A stretch of DNA of 15,401 bases from Christensenella sp. UBA4626 (GCA_002406115.1 DHNC01000038.1:1-15401), one strand, 5' to 3'. Counted from the stretch's first letter, positions 1-6,026 are shown. Translations and numbers: made by a program. The notes: generated by a model from the sequence alone, not told the origin.

Positions 1-84
1 CGCATATTTTTAACTATTTTCAATAAAAATTTAATAATTATAATATAAATTAACTTATTATTTAAGTATAAGGAAAATTTGATA

Positions 85-113
85 TTGACAATTTTGAGAT
101 TTGGTGGTAAAAT
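85..113 (+). promoter_or_regulatory. sigma-A promoter of the small membrane protein gene
   Basis: TTGACA at 85-90, a 17-base spacer, then TAAAAT at 108-113. Transcription should begin near 120, giving a leader of about 20 bases that carries GGAGA at 129-133. This decides the start of the next gene: a TTG-initiated reading from 101 would begin inside the promoter. Bases 1-84 are plain AT-rich sequence in which I see nothing else. Confidence 0.75.
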
Positions 114-139
114 TTTCTCATAAAATATGGAGAAGATTT

Positions 140-574
140 ATGACAAATCAATCATTAAATAGAGAGTTGAGTAATTTAAAAAAGTCCAAGCAAAAGATTG
201 TTTCACTTGGCTTGGTGGATTTCTTGGGCGTCTGCCTTGTGGCAGGATTATCATTTATATCAATTGGATTTTTATATTTGAGTTTGCCTTTTATCACTAT
301 GCTTCCAATTTTAACACTCAGTTGCACTGAATACTTTAAAAACTTTAAAAAATACACAAAAGAACACAATATTTCATCTGCTGAATTAAGGGATTTGATT
401 AAAAACAGTGAGTTTGGAGTTAAAAAGACCGCTTCTACTGATGCCGAAGTTGAAAAACCTACATTTAATTATAGTCAAATTGAGTCAAAGGAAGAGATTT
501 TTGAAGAAGAATATAAAAAAGAATTTTCAAAAGAGCAAACAGATATTGAAAAAACCGACGATTATGTTTTATAA
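140..574 (+). CDS. small two-helix membrane protein, unknown function
   Basis: A 144-residue protein that I do not recognise. The start is the ATG at 140, preceded by GGAGA with a six-base gap and lying downstream of the promoter at 85-113. The N-terminal 20 residues are polar and Lys-rich. Two hydrophobic segments at about 20-41 and 43-62 form a tight membrane hairpin with almost no loop. From residue 66 the protein is hydrophilic, and residues 112-140 are strongly acidic and basic (many Glu and Lys), probably a disordered or helical cytoplasmic tail. No catalytic motif is visible. It is monocistronic, faces mnmE tail to tail, and shares the hairpin terminator at 638-669. The hairpin-plus-charged-tail plan recalls small phage-shock or septum-associated membrane proteins, but that is only resemblance of layout, not evidence of role. 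Confidence 0.75.
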   Translation: MTNQSLNRELSNLKKSKQKIVSLGLVDFLGVCLVAGLSFISIGFLYLSLPFITMLPILTLSCTEYFKNFKKYTKEHNISSAELRDLIKNSEFGVKKTASTDAEVEKPTFNYSQIESKEEIFEEEYKKEFSKEQTDIEKTDDYVL

Positions 575-637
575 ATATCAAATTTTGATTAAAATGGACC
601 AATTTATATAAAAACTACTTGCAAATTTTAGCTAGCG

Positions 638-669
638 AAAAAAAGGCAACGATTATGTTGTCTTTTTTT
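638..669. terminator. bidirectional intrinsic terminator between the membrane protein gene and mnmE
   Basis: AAAAAAAGGCAAC (638-650) pairs with GTTGTCTTTTTTT (657-669) across a six-base loop, with one G-T pair. The A-run and T-run on either side let it work on both strands, ending the + gene at 574 and mnmE at 710. Confidence 0.75.
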
Positions 670-709
670 ATCCATCAAACTATATTTGCACACTATGGAA
701 AAAAGTTTA

Positions 710-2005
710 TTATTTTCCTAAACAAAACTTGCTAAAAATCTTGTCAATTATCCTTTCGTTGTTGGTTGTGCCAGTTATCTCACCAAGATTTCTCCAAGAT
801 TGCTTCAATTCTTCACTTAAAATATCAAAAGTTGTGTTGTTGAAAAGTTTTAGACAGTTTTCCAGATTAGAAATAGCCTTTTTTATACACTCTATATGGC
901 GTACATTGGTTAGATACAATCCATTATCTAGTGTTTTGTTTCCAATAGACATTTCAAAGATTTTTTCTTTCAATTGCCCCAAGTTTTCACCGGTTAGTGC
1001 ACTGACACACAGATATTTTTCCTTATCTTTAGGCACAAATTTATCGCTTTTGTTGAAAATCCTTATATACGGTTTGTTTGTTTTTATCTCGTTTATATTG
1101 TCCTGATCGCTTACAAGCAAAACAATATCCGCAGATGATAAGGTGTCTTTTGCACGTTTTATGCCAATCTGCTCAACAACGTCATCGCTTTCATGAATAC
1201 CTGCGGTGTCAAACAATTTAAAGATTAAGCCTTTGTATTCATACTCTGCCTCAACAATATCTCTTGTCGTTCCTGCAATATTTGTGACGATTGCTTTGCT
1301 TGAATTTGTTAGCGCATTAAGAATACTGGATTTGCCAACATTAGGCGCCCCAACTATTGCAACGCTAATGCCATTCTTTATCTTCAAACCGTTTTTGCTT
1401 TCAGATATCATATGCTGTAATTCATCTTTTAGACCGGACAACTTTGTCATCAAAGCATCTGATTCTTCAACAGTGTAGTCGTATTCAGGGTAATCAATTT
1501 TTGCCTCAATGTCAGCAAGTATTTCAGTTAAGATGTCTTGGTAGCCAACTATCTTGTCTTTCAACGAACCTTTCAAAAGATTGCTTGCTTGTTCAGCTTG
1601 CATTTCACTTTCGGCATTTATGATATCCATAATACCTTCCGCTTGATCTATGCTCATTTTTCCATTTATAAATGCCCGTTTGCTAAATTCACCAGGAGTG
1701 GCAAGTTGTGCACCAAATTTTATACATTCTTCAATAATCTTCTGCACTAAGTAATATCCACCGTGAGATTGAATTTCGCAGACATCTTCACCTGTATAAC
1801 TATTAGGCGCAGAAAAATATACAACAAGCGCTGTATCAACTATATTATTGCAGTATATGTCTTTAAGATACATATATCTAGGTTTAAAATCCAATTTTTC
1901 CCTAATTATCTTTTGTAAAATTTCTTTTGATTTTTCACCACTGATTCTAATAACTGCCACACCACTGTTTCCTGCCGGTGTAGCCAAAGCAACTATTGTT
2001 TCCAT
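710..2005 (-). CDS. mnmE: tRNA uridine-5-carboxymethylaminomethyl modification GTPase MnmE
   Basis: MnmE works with MnmG (not in this window) to modify the wobble uridine (position 34) of certain tRNAs. The 431-residue protein is slightly shorter than the usual 450-460 but has all parts. An N-terminal tetrahydrofolate-binding domain covers about 1-118. A helical domain holds an inserted GTPase with G1 GAPNVGKS at 219-226, G2 AGTTRD at 244-249, G3 DTAG at 266-269 and G4 NKSD at 318-321. The C-terminus is FCLGK, keeping the Cys of the family's C(I/L/V)GK ending. It lies downstream of parB on the same strand but has its own promoter and is cut off from parB by a terminator. There is no Shine-Dalgarno: the promoter lies so close to the ATG that the message is predicted to be leaderless. 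mnmE near parA/parB is common around bacterial origins. Confidence 0.97.
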   Translation of the reverse strand: METIVALATPAGNSGVAVIRISGEKSKEILQKIIREKLDFKPRYMYLKDIYCNNIVDTALVVYFSAPNSYTGEDVCEIQSHGGYYLVQKIIEECIKFGAQLATPGEFSKRAFINGKMSIDQAEGIMDIINAESEMQAEQASNLLKGSLKDKIVGYQDILTEILADIEAKIDYPEYDYTVEESDALMTKLSGLKDELQHMISESKNGLKIKNGISVAIVGAPNVGKSSILNALTNSSKAIVTNIAGTTRDIVEAEYEYKGLIFKLFDTAGIHESDDVVEQIGIKRAKDTLSSADIVLLVSDQDNINEIKTNKPYIRIFNKSDKFVPKDKEKYLCVSALTGENLGQLKEKIFEMSIGNKTLDNGLYLTNVRHIECIKKAISNLENCLKLFNNTTFDILSEELKQSWRNLGEITGTTNNERIIDKIFSKFCLGK

Positions 2006-2011
2006 ATTTTT

Positions 2012-2040
2012 ATTATATCATTTATTTTAAATTTTTTCAA
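2012..2040 (-). promoter_or_regulatory. mnmE promoter, predicted leaderless
   Basis: Read on the minus strand: TTGAAA (2040-2035), a 17-base spacer, then TATAAT (2017-2012) preceded by TGa (an extended -10). Only six bases separate TATAAT from the mnmE ATG, so the expected +1 is the A of the start codon. No purine-rich ribosome site could fit in the transcript upstream. Confidence 0.75.
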
Positions 2041-2096
2041 TAAATGTCAACTATTAAATTTTATTTTTAAAATTTAATTAAAATTTGCAAAAATAT

Positions 2097-2126
2097 AAAA
2101 AAAGAGCAGTTATTTTGCTCTTTTTT
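2097..2126. terminator. intrinsic terminator after parB
   Basis: AAAAGAGCA (2100-2108) pairs with TGCTCTTTT (2116-2124) across a seven-base loop, with A/T runs on both outer sides. On the minus strand it ends parB about 90 bases after the stop. A second, weaker inverted repeat (AACCAAATTT at 2142-2151 with AAATTTGGGTT at 2169-2179, one bulge) lies between it and the parB stop. Confidence 0.7.
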
Positions 2127-2211
2127 ATTGTGAATACAACAAACCAAATTTATGAATGATTGTGAAACAAATTTGGGTTATTGTTGAGTATTTAAATTGT
2201 TTGGTGTTAAA

Positions 2212-3102
2212 TTATCTAAGGAATGTGTCGTAAATTCTGTCCAAATCATCTTGTGAATAATAATCAATATAAATACGACCTTTTTTCTCATTACCAATCA
2301 CAGATACTTTTGTACCTAATTTCCTTTGCATATCTGCAACAAATTCTTGCAATTCGTTACCAATCGCTTTTTTAGATGCTTTTTTCTTTTTGCCGCCAAG
2401 CAACATATTTACTTCTTGTTCAAGATCTCTTACAGTCAATTTGTCTTTTGCTATCTTTTTTGCTAATAACAATTGTGTTGCATAATCCTCGACTGAAACA
2501 AGTATTTTTGCATGGCCGAATGATACTTTACCTTTTTCAACCAATTCCAATACTTCTGGGTACAAACTTAAAATTCTGACCGAATTTGCTATTGCGGAAC
2601 GTGGTTTTCCTAAGCGTTCAGCAACTTTTTCTTGAGTCAAACCATATTCTTCCATAAGTTTTCTAATACCCTTGGCAATTTCGACTGGATTTAAATCTTC
2701 TCTTTGCAAGTTTTCAATAATAGATATTTCGCTGATTTGTTTATTTGTGTAATTTTTAACAATTGCATCTACGCTTGTTAATCCGCACAGTTTGCACGCT
2801 CTATATCTACGTTCACCAGCGATAATCATATAGCCATCATCCATTTTGTTTACGATGATTGGTTGAATTAAGCCATGTATTCTAATACTTTCTGCCAATT
2901 CATTTAAACTTTCTTTATCAAACGTCTTTCTTGGTTGATTTGGATTTGGATATACCTTATTTATATCTATTTTTTCGACATCACCTTGCCTCATTTCGTA
3001 ATTTGAAACTGATTGTGTAGGTTGTTGTTTCTTAGGTTCTTCAACTTCTTCGTCATACACTTTAAGAAGGCTATCTAAACCTCTTCCTAATCCCATTTTC
3101 AT
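2212..3102 (-). CDS. parB: chromosome-partitioning protein ParB (Spo0J family)
   Basis: ParB is a CTP-dependent DNA clamp that loads at parS sites, spreads, recruits SMC and stimulates ParA. I place the start at the ATG at 3102 (296 residues), because GGGAGG lies six bases upstream; an in-frame ATG 15 bases earlier would put that site inside the gene. The N-terminal GLGRGLDSLL at 4-13 is the usual ParA-contact tail. The CTP-binding domain runs about 45-135, with GERRYRA at 96-102 and the ENLQRE box at 130-135. A helix-turn-helix covers about 154-176, and the C-terminal dimerisation domain about 250-296. It has its own promoter. parS palindromes lie about 80 and 135 bases upstream of the start, so binding by ParB could affect its own transcription. 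Confidence 0.96.
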   Translation of the reverse strand: MKMGLGRGLDSLLKVYDEEVEEPKKQQPTQSVSNYEMRQGDVEKIDINKVYPNPNQPRKTFDKESLNELAESIRIHGLIQPIIVNKMDDGYMIIAGERRYRACKLCGLTSVDAIVKNYTNKQISEISIIENLQREDLNPVEIAKGIRKLMEEYGLTQEKVAERLGKPRSAIANSVRILSLYPEVLELVEKGKVSFGHAKILVSVEDYATQLLLAKKIAKDKLTVRDLEQEVNMLLGGKKKKASKKAIGNELQEFVADMQRKLGTKVSVIGNEKKGRIYIDYYSQDDLDRIYDTFLR

Positions 3103-3128
3103 AATTTTCCCTCCCATAAACTGTAATT

Positions 3129-3157
3129 ATTTTATCAAAATATACCATGCGTGTCAA
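3129..3157 (-). promoter_or_regulatory. parB promoter
   Basis: Read on the minus strand: consensus TTGACA (3157-3152), a 17-base spacer, then TAAAAT (3134-3129) preceded by TGa (extended -10). Transcription should start near 3122, giving a leader of about 20 bases with the GGGAGG ribosome site. The nearest parS (3183-3198) begins about 26 bases upstream of the -35. Confidence 0.8.
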
Positions 3158-3182
3158 GAAATTTAAATATTTTTATTTAAAT

Positions 3183-3198
3183 TGTTCCACGTGGAACA
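3183..3198. promoter_or_regulatory. parS site 1
   Basis: TGTTCCACGTGGAACA is a perfect 16-bp palindrome. It matches the widely conserved parS consensus TGTTNCACGTGAAACA except that its own symmetry gives GGAACA. It lies upstream of the parB promoter. Confidence 0.92.
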
Positions 3199-3237
3199 GT
3201 TTAATATTGTAAATAAATCTTTTATTAAAATCCTTTT

Positions 3238-3253
3238 TGTTCCACGTGGAACA
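3238..3253. promoter_or_regulatory. parS site 2
   Basis: An identical copy of TGTTCCACGTGGAACA, 55 bases from site 1 (start to start). A T-rich run precedes it and TTTTTT follows, so its + strand transcript could also fold as a short hairpin followed by U residues. Confidence 0.92.
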
Positions 3254-3618
3254 TTTTTTATTAAATAGTTGATTTTGAGCCTAAATATGTGATTTTTTAG
3301 TGTTTTTCTTACAATTTAATTTATTTTTTAATTTTATTGTTATACTATATAATTTATATTCAAATTTATTGAAATCATCCTAATGCAAATGGCTTTTTCT
3401 TTAAAAATATTAAATTTAATACCAGTTTAATTTATTTGTTGTTAAATTATTATCAGGTTAAAATAAATCATATTGTTAAGAAAAATACTTGGTGTTTTAT
3501 TGTTATATTTTCAAACCGTCTGTCTTGATTATAGATTTAATCAACTAATAATATAATATCCATCATGCAATGTGTTATTAAAAAATTTAAAAGTATTTTT
3601 TATGTGTTTATAATTGTT

Positions 3619-3801
3619 TTAAGTATTTTGTGGGATGGTTCTATCGATTATACTCATCAAATAAACAGATTTTGTGATATTATATTTATTTATCATCCAA
3701 ATTCTTTTATTGGTATCAATTATTTTATATAAAAAGGGGAGATAAGTATTCAGGTGTGGTGAATATATATAATTTATCTCAATATCTCTATAATAAAACA
3801 T
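3619..3801 (-). CDS. doubtful small ORF in the parB-parA gap
   Basis: A 60-residue frame starting at the ATG at 3801, with AAAGGA nine bases upstream. The product is rich in Ile, Tyr and Asn, as expected of chance translation of AT-rich DNA, and I see no recognisable domain or good promoter. It is listed because the ribosome-site match is real; I think it more likely not a gene. Confidence 0.15.
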   Translation of the reverse strand: MFYYRDIEINYIYSPHLNTYLPFLYKIIDTNKRIWMINKYNITKSVYLMSIIDRTIPQNT

Positions 3802-3990
3802 AAAATTCATTCCTTTACAATTTTTTAGGTTATCAAAGCCTTTTAATTTGATTGAAAAAGATTCATATTTAGTAGTTCAAGAATAGACCAAATTTTTTTC
3901 ACTGGTTTTTATAAATTTAGTGTATTGTTAATTGTAACAACCTCAATTATTTAGTTGACACTCATAAATCAGAATTGTTATTCACAATAA

Positions 3991-4016
3991 AAAAATGTTC
4001 CATGTGGAACATTTTT
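3991..4016. terminator. parS-like site 3 doubling as the parA terminator
   Basis: The core TGTTCCATGTGGAACA (3996-4011) differs from sites 1 and 2 by one central base (C to T). It is extended by A5 on the left and T5 on the right into a longer hairpin. On the minus strand this begins about 18 bases after the parA stop and ends in a run of seven T residues, so it has the form of an intrinsic terminator for parA. A DnaA-box-like 9-mer lies ten bases to its left (3978-3986). Confidence 0.75.
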
Positions 4017-4033
4017 GAATTTGATTAAAAAAT

Positions 4034-4795
4034 TTATTGTTTTGACAAAAATTCATCACACAATGATTTGTAAGCCAAAGCCCCTTTGCTTTTTCCGTCA
4101 TATAACATAATTGGTTTGCCATGGCTTGGACTTTCTGCTAAACGGATATTTCTTGGAATAGTCGTGGTGTAAACTTTTGTGTTAAAATATTTTTTTATTT
4201 CATCAGCGACCTGAGAAACAAGGTTGCTCCTATTGTCTTTCATAGTCAATAGCACTCCCTCAATATCAATTTCTGGATTAAGGTGCTTTTTGATAAGACG
4301 CACAGTATTCATAAGTTGTCCCAATCCTACAAGCGCAAAATATTCACACTGAATTGGTATTATGATTGAATTGGTAGCAGTTAGAGCATTTACCGTTAGT
4401 AAACCTAATGAAGGAGGGCAGTCAATGAAAATATAATCATAATTATCTTTAATTGAATCCAGCGCTTCTTTCAAAACTTTTTCTCTATTTTCTACATAAA
4501 CCAAATCAACTTCAGCGCCTGAAAGATCTACAGTTGACGGAATAACGTCAAGAGTTTTAACTACAGACGGGTAAATTGCTTCTTTTATATTTATTTCACC
4601 CAACAAAACTTCATAAATTGAGTTTTTGCCTTTTTCAAGCTCAACACCCAGACTTGCACAAGCATTGCCTTGTGGATCCATGTCTATCAAAAGTACTCTT
4701 TTTTTCGCTGCTGCGACATACGCTGCAAGGTTGACACAAGTGGTTGTCTTGCCGACGCCACCTTTCTGATTTGTTACGGCTATAATTTTTCCCAT
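4034..4795 (-). CDS. parA: chromosome-partitioning ATPase ParA (Soj family)
   Basis: ParA is a Walker ATPase that binds DNA when ATP-bound and is driven off by ParB, moving or regulating the origin region; Soj homologues also control DnaA. I take the start at the ATG at 4795 (253 residues), with AGGAG five bases upstream; the frame is open further upstream but without such support. The deviant Walker A KGGVGKTT is at 11-18 with the signature Lys at 11, the A' box DMDPQGNA at 38-45, and Walker B FIDCPPSLG at 123-131. The length is that of the short chromosomal Soj class, which lacks the N-terminal HTH of plasmid ParA. It is upstream of parB on the same strand but separated by 931 bases, so the pair is not a tight operon. 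Confidence 0.96.
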   Translation of the reverse strand: MGKIIAVTNQKGGVGKTTTCVNLAAYVAAAKKRVLLIDMDPQGNACASLGVELEKGKNSIYEVLLGEINIKEAIYPSVVKTLDVIPSTVDLSGAEVDLVYVENREKVLKEALDSIKDNYDYIFIDCPPSLGLLTVNALTATNSIIIPIQCEYFALVGLGQLMNTVRLIKKHLNPEIDIEGVLLTMKDNRSNLVSQVADEIKKYFNTKVYTTTIPRNIRLAESPSHGKPIMLYDGKSKGALAYKSLCDEFLSKQ

Positions 4796-4842
4796 ATCTT
4801 CTCCTAAAATGATTTTAAAACTTTTATTGCAAAATAGCAAAT

Positions 4843-4871
4843 ATTTTATTTAAAATAGTTAAAAAAATCAA
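4843..4871 (-). promoter_or_regulatory. possible parA promoter
   Basis: Read on the minus strand: TTGATT (4871-4866), 17 bases, TAAAAT (4848-4843), giving a leader of about 40 bases. The surrounding DNA is so AT-rich that a chance match is possible. Confidence 0.45.
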
Positions 4872-4949
4872 TAAAAAACGCAAAATTTTGAAAAAAATCG
4901 CTATTTTTTATAAAAAATAAATATTTTTTGTAAAATTTGTTTCAAACTA

Positions 4950-4978
4950 TTGCCAAATATTTTTTTTTGAGTTATAAT
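4950..4978 (+). promoter_or_regulatory. tRNA-Arg promoter
   Basis: TTGCCA at 4950-4955, a 17-base spacer, then consensus TATAAT at 4973-4978. The expected transcription start, near 4985, is about 12 bases before the mature tRNA 5' end. Confidence 0.75.
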
Positions 4979-4996
4979 TAAAAACGTCAAAAAAAT

Positions 4997-5073
4997 GCGT
5001 TCATAGCTCAGCTGGATAGAGCGTTGGTCTACGGAACCAAAGGTCGGGGGTTCGAATCCCTCTGGACGCACCA
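4997..5073 (+). tRNA. tRNA-Arg(ACG)
   Basis: A complete cloverleaf. The acceptor stem GCGTTCA pairs with TGGACGC (one G-U), followed by discriminator A5070 and an encoded CCA at 5071-5073. The D arm is GCTC/GAGC. The anticodon stem TTGGT/ACCAA encloses the loop CTACGGA with anticodon ACG. The T arm GGGGG/CCCTC has the loop TTCGAAT. The A at position 34 is expected to be deaminated to inosine by TadA to read CGU, CGC and CGA. The last 16 bases recur exactly at 5249-5264. Confidence 0.97.
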
Positions 5074-5079
5074 CAATCG

Positions 5080-5120
5080 AAAAAGCACAAGTTCAAGTTA
5101 TTGAAACCTGTGCTTTTTTT
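5080..5120 (+). terminator. intrinsic terminator of tRNA-Arg
   Basis: AAAAAGCACA pairs with TGTGCTTTTT across an upper stem TTCAA/TTGAA with loop GTTA and one A/C mismatch, followed by seven T residues. It starts seven bases after CCA. Parts of it recur at 5390-5418. Confidence 0.8.
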
Positions 5121-5248
5121 AATAGAAAGCGATGGGAGGGATTCTCACCCGAGGGTTCGACACCTGTCTGTGCCAGACCGCAACAAGTTGCTCCCGGTGT
5201 TTAACGCTAAAATATGCCAAATGGTGGCATATTTCCAACGCTACACCC

Positions 5249-5264
5249 CCCTCTGGACGCACCA
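5249..5264 (+). repeat. second copy of the tRNA-Arg 3' end (16 bp)
   Basis: CCCTCTGGACGCACCA is identical to 5058-5073, covering the 3' T-stem strand, acceptor strand, discriminator and CCA. It is 191 bases downstream and has no matching 5' tRNA half upstream. Such duplications arise as att sites of tRNA-targeting integrases or as relics of a lost tRNA copy. Confidence 0.85.
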
Positions 5265-5270
5265 GCGTCG

Positions 5271-5304
5271 CAACTCGGCTATTAAGTCGGGTTGTTCTTT
5301 TTTT
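5271..5304 (+). terminator. strong intrinsic terminator after the duplicated tRNA end
   Basis: CAACTCGGC (5271-5279) pairs with GTCGGGTTG (5286-5294) across loop TATTAA, followed by TTCTTTTTTT. It lies seven bases after the duplicate CCA, the same distance as the first tRNA end to its terminator, which supports a tandem tRNA-plus-terminator origin for the module. Confidence 0.75.
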
Positions 5305-5389
5305 AGAACAACCACAAACCTTTTGCCGATTGCTCCTTATCCCCTTCAAAGGTGTGATGCCAACCTTTGTGGGGAACCCCATTAGTTTG

Positions 5390-5418
5390 GCACAAGTTGT
5401 TCAAACCTGTGCTTTTTT
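5390..5418 (+). terminator. terminator-like repeat overlapping the 3' end of idi
   Basis: GCACA (5390-5394) pairs with TGTGC (5408-5412), followed by TTTTTT. It shares GCACAAGTT and the 16-mer AAACCTGTGCTTTTTT exactly with the tRNA-Arg terminator at 5085-5119. It is oriented for + strand transcripts and overlaps the last codons and stop of the minus-strand idi gene. Confidence 0.6.
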
Positions 5419-5928
5419 GTTTAGGTATGCGATTACCTTTGGGGCGCAAATCAAAAACCAGCTGGCAAATTTTTGAGGACTGTGTTGCAATTCTTCGGAC
5501 AGCGTTTTAATGTCCACCCAAATTAAATCGTTCACTTCTTCTTTGTTTATAACAAAGTCACCCGAATATTCGCCAACCAACACATGGTCAAACTCATATT
5601 CATAAAGGTTGTCAGCAAATTTTGTCATATAGGTAAAAGAAAAAATCTCTTGCAAGTTTTCGGCAGATAAATCAGCGCCAATTTCCTCTTTTAGTCTTAA
5701 ACTTGCATCCTTTTTTATATCATTGCTTCTTGGATGGCTGCAACAAGTGTTTGCCCACAAACCACCAGAGTGATACTTATCAAGGGCACGTTGCTGGATT
5801 AAAATTTTGTCGTTATTGTATAAGAAAACTGAAAAAGCCCTGTGCAAAATCGGCTTTTTGTGAGCCTCAGTTTTGCTGATTTTTCCAATCGGATTATCAA
5901 AAATGTCAACTGCAATCAAATTTTTCAT
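5401..5928 (-). CDS. idi: isopentenyl-diphosphate delta-isomerase, type I (Nudix fold)
   Basis: The enzyme interconverts isopentenyl and dimethylallyl diphosphate, supplying prenyl chains for lipid carriers such as undecaprenyl phosphate. The 175-residue protein matches the type I family by motif: metal-binding His23 and His29, catalytic Cys63 with His65 in the TCCSHP motif, and the acidic pair Glu110/Glu112 in the later YEYEFDH segment. Its length is close to the 182 residues of the E. coli enzyme. Many Firmicutes use the unrelated FMN-dependent type II enzyme, so type I is worth noting. No clear Shine-Dalgarno precedes the ATG at 5928; an AT-rich run (TAAATT six bases before the ATG) is only a weak promoter candidate. 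The last codons and stop overlap a terminator-like repeat. The gene is divergent from the TMEM164-like operon and has no pathway neighbours here. Confidence 0.93.
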   Translation of the reverse strand: MKNLIAVDIFDNPIGKISKTEAHKKPILHRAFSVFLYNNDKILIQQRALDKYHSGGLWANTCCSHPRSNDIKKDASLRLKEEIGADLSAENLQEIFSFTYMTKFADNLYEYEFDHVLVGEYSGDFVINKEEVNDLIWVDIKTLSEELQHSPQKFASWFLICAPKVIAYLNKKAQV

Positions 5929-5997
5929 ACTTTAAATTTAAATTAGCACATATGCCGCTTAAAAACAAATAAATTGTCGATATTTTTTTCATTCGCT

Positions 5998-6026
5998 TTG
6001 ACAACCTATGCGGTTTATGATAGTAT
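5998..6026 (+). promoter_or_regulatory. promoter of the TMEM164-like operon
   Basis: Consensus TTGACA at 5998-6003, 17 bases, then TAGTAT at 6021-6026 preceded by TGa (extended -10). The predicted start near 6033 gives a leader of about 30 bases with AAGGA at 6051-6055. Confidence 0.7.

Larger units (their letters stand above)
3103..4033. other. AT-rich parB-parA intergenic region, candidate centromere
   Basis: This 931-base stretch has no convincing gene. It holds the parB promoter at its left end and three parS-like palindromes (3183-3198, 3238-3253, 3996-4011). The core (3260-3990) is extremely AT-rich. One 9-mer, TTATTCACA at 3978-3986, fits the loose DnaA-box pattern TTATNCACA, but I found no cluster and no GATC or other obvious origin repeats. 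The only open frame of note is a doubtful 60-residue minus-strand one (3619-3801). Genes for parA and parB normally lie a few bases apart or overlap, so a gap this size in an otherwise compact genome suggests a retained cis function: segregation, and perhaps replication origin. The latter is inference. Confidence 0.6.
5121..5400. other. GC-rich structured mosaic downstream of tRNA-Arg
   Basis: Bases 5121-5280 are about 54% GC by hand count (87 of 160), against roughly one third nearby. The open frames across it on both strands look like tRNA-arm translations and hairpins, not proteins. Contents in order: a T-arm-like stretch (5135-5160); a long hairpin with AAATATGCCA pairing TGGCATATTT inside GGTGT...ACACC (about 5197-5248); a copy of the tRNA 3' end (5249-5264); a strong terminator (5271-5304); an inverted repeat GGTTGTTCT/AGAACAACC (5290-5298, 5305-5313); a hairpin CCCC..CAAAGGT/ACCTTTG.GGGG (5341-5374); and GGGGAACCCC (5371-5380). 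It may be a decayed tRNA or integration remnant, a dispersed repeat, or a structured RNA. I cannot decide among these. Confidence 0.55.

Noticed and set aside
101..139. Upstream TTG start extending the small membrane protein by 13 residues
   Set aside because: The extension lies within the promoter (-10 at 108-113) and upstream of the predicted transcription start, while the ATG at 140 has a good ribosome site.
3103..3117. Earlier ATG for ParB at 3117
   Set aside because: It would place the GGGAGG ribosome site inside the coding sequence; the ATG at 3102 is correctly spaced from it.
3796..3810. Riboswitch-like leader in the parB-parA gap
   Set aside because: The stretch is AT-rich without a conserved aptamer pattern, and the only downstream frame is doubtful.
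3103..4033. A defined oriC with a DnaA-box cluster
   Set aside because: Only one loose DnaA-box match was found, so I report the region as a centromere candidate and not as an origin.
4796..4840. Earlier ATG for ParA at 4840
   Set aside because: The Walker A region of Soj proteins starts about ten residues from the N-terminus, and AGGAG sits just before the ATG at 4795.
5101..5476. Overlapping open frames on both strands in the tRNA-Arg downstream region (for example 5119-5382 minus and 5132-5476 plus)
   Set aside because: They cross hairpins, a tRNA 3' end and terminators, contain peptides typical of translated tRNA arms, and have no ribosome sites. I read the DNA as structured or non-coding.
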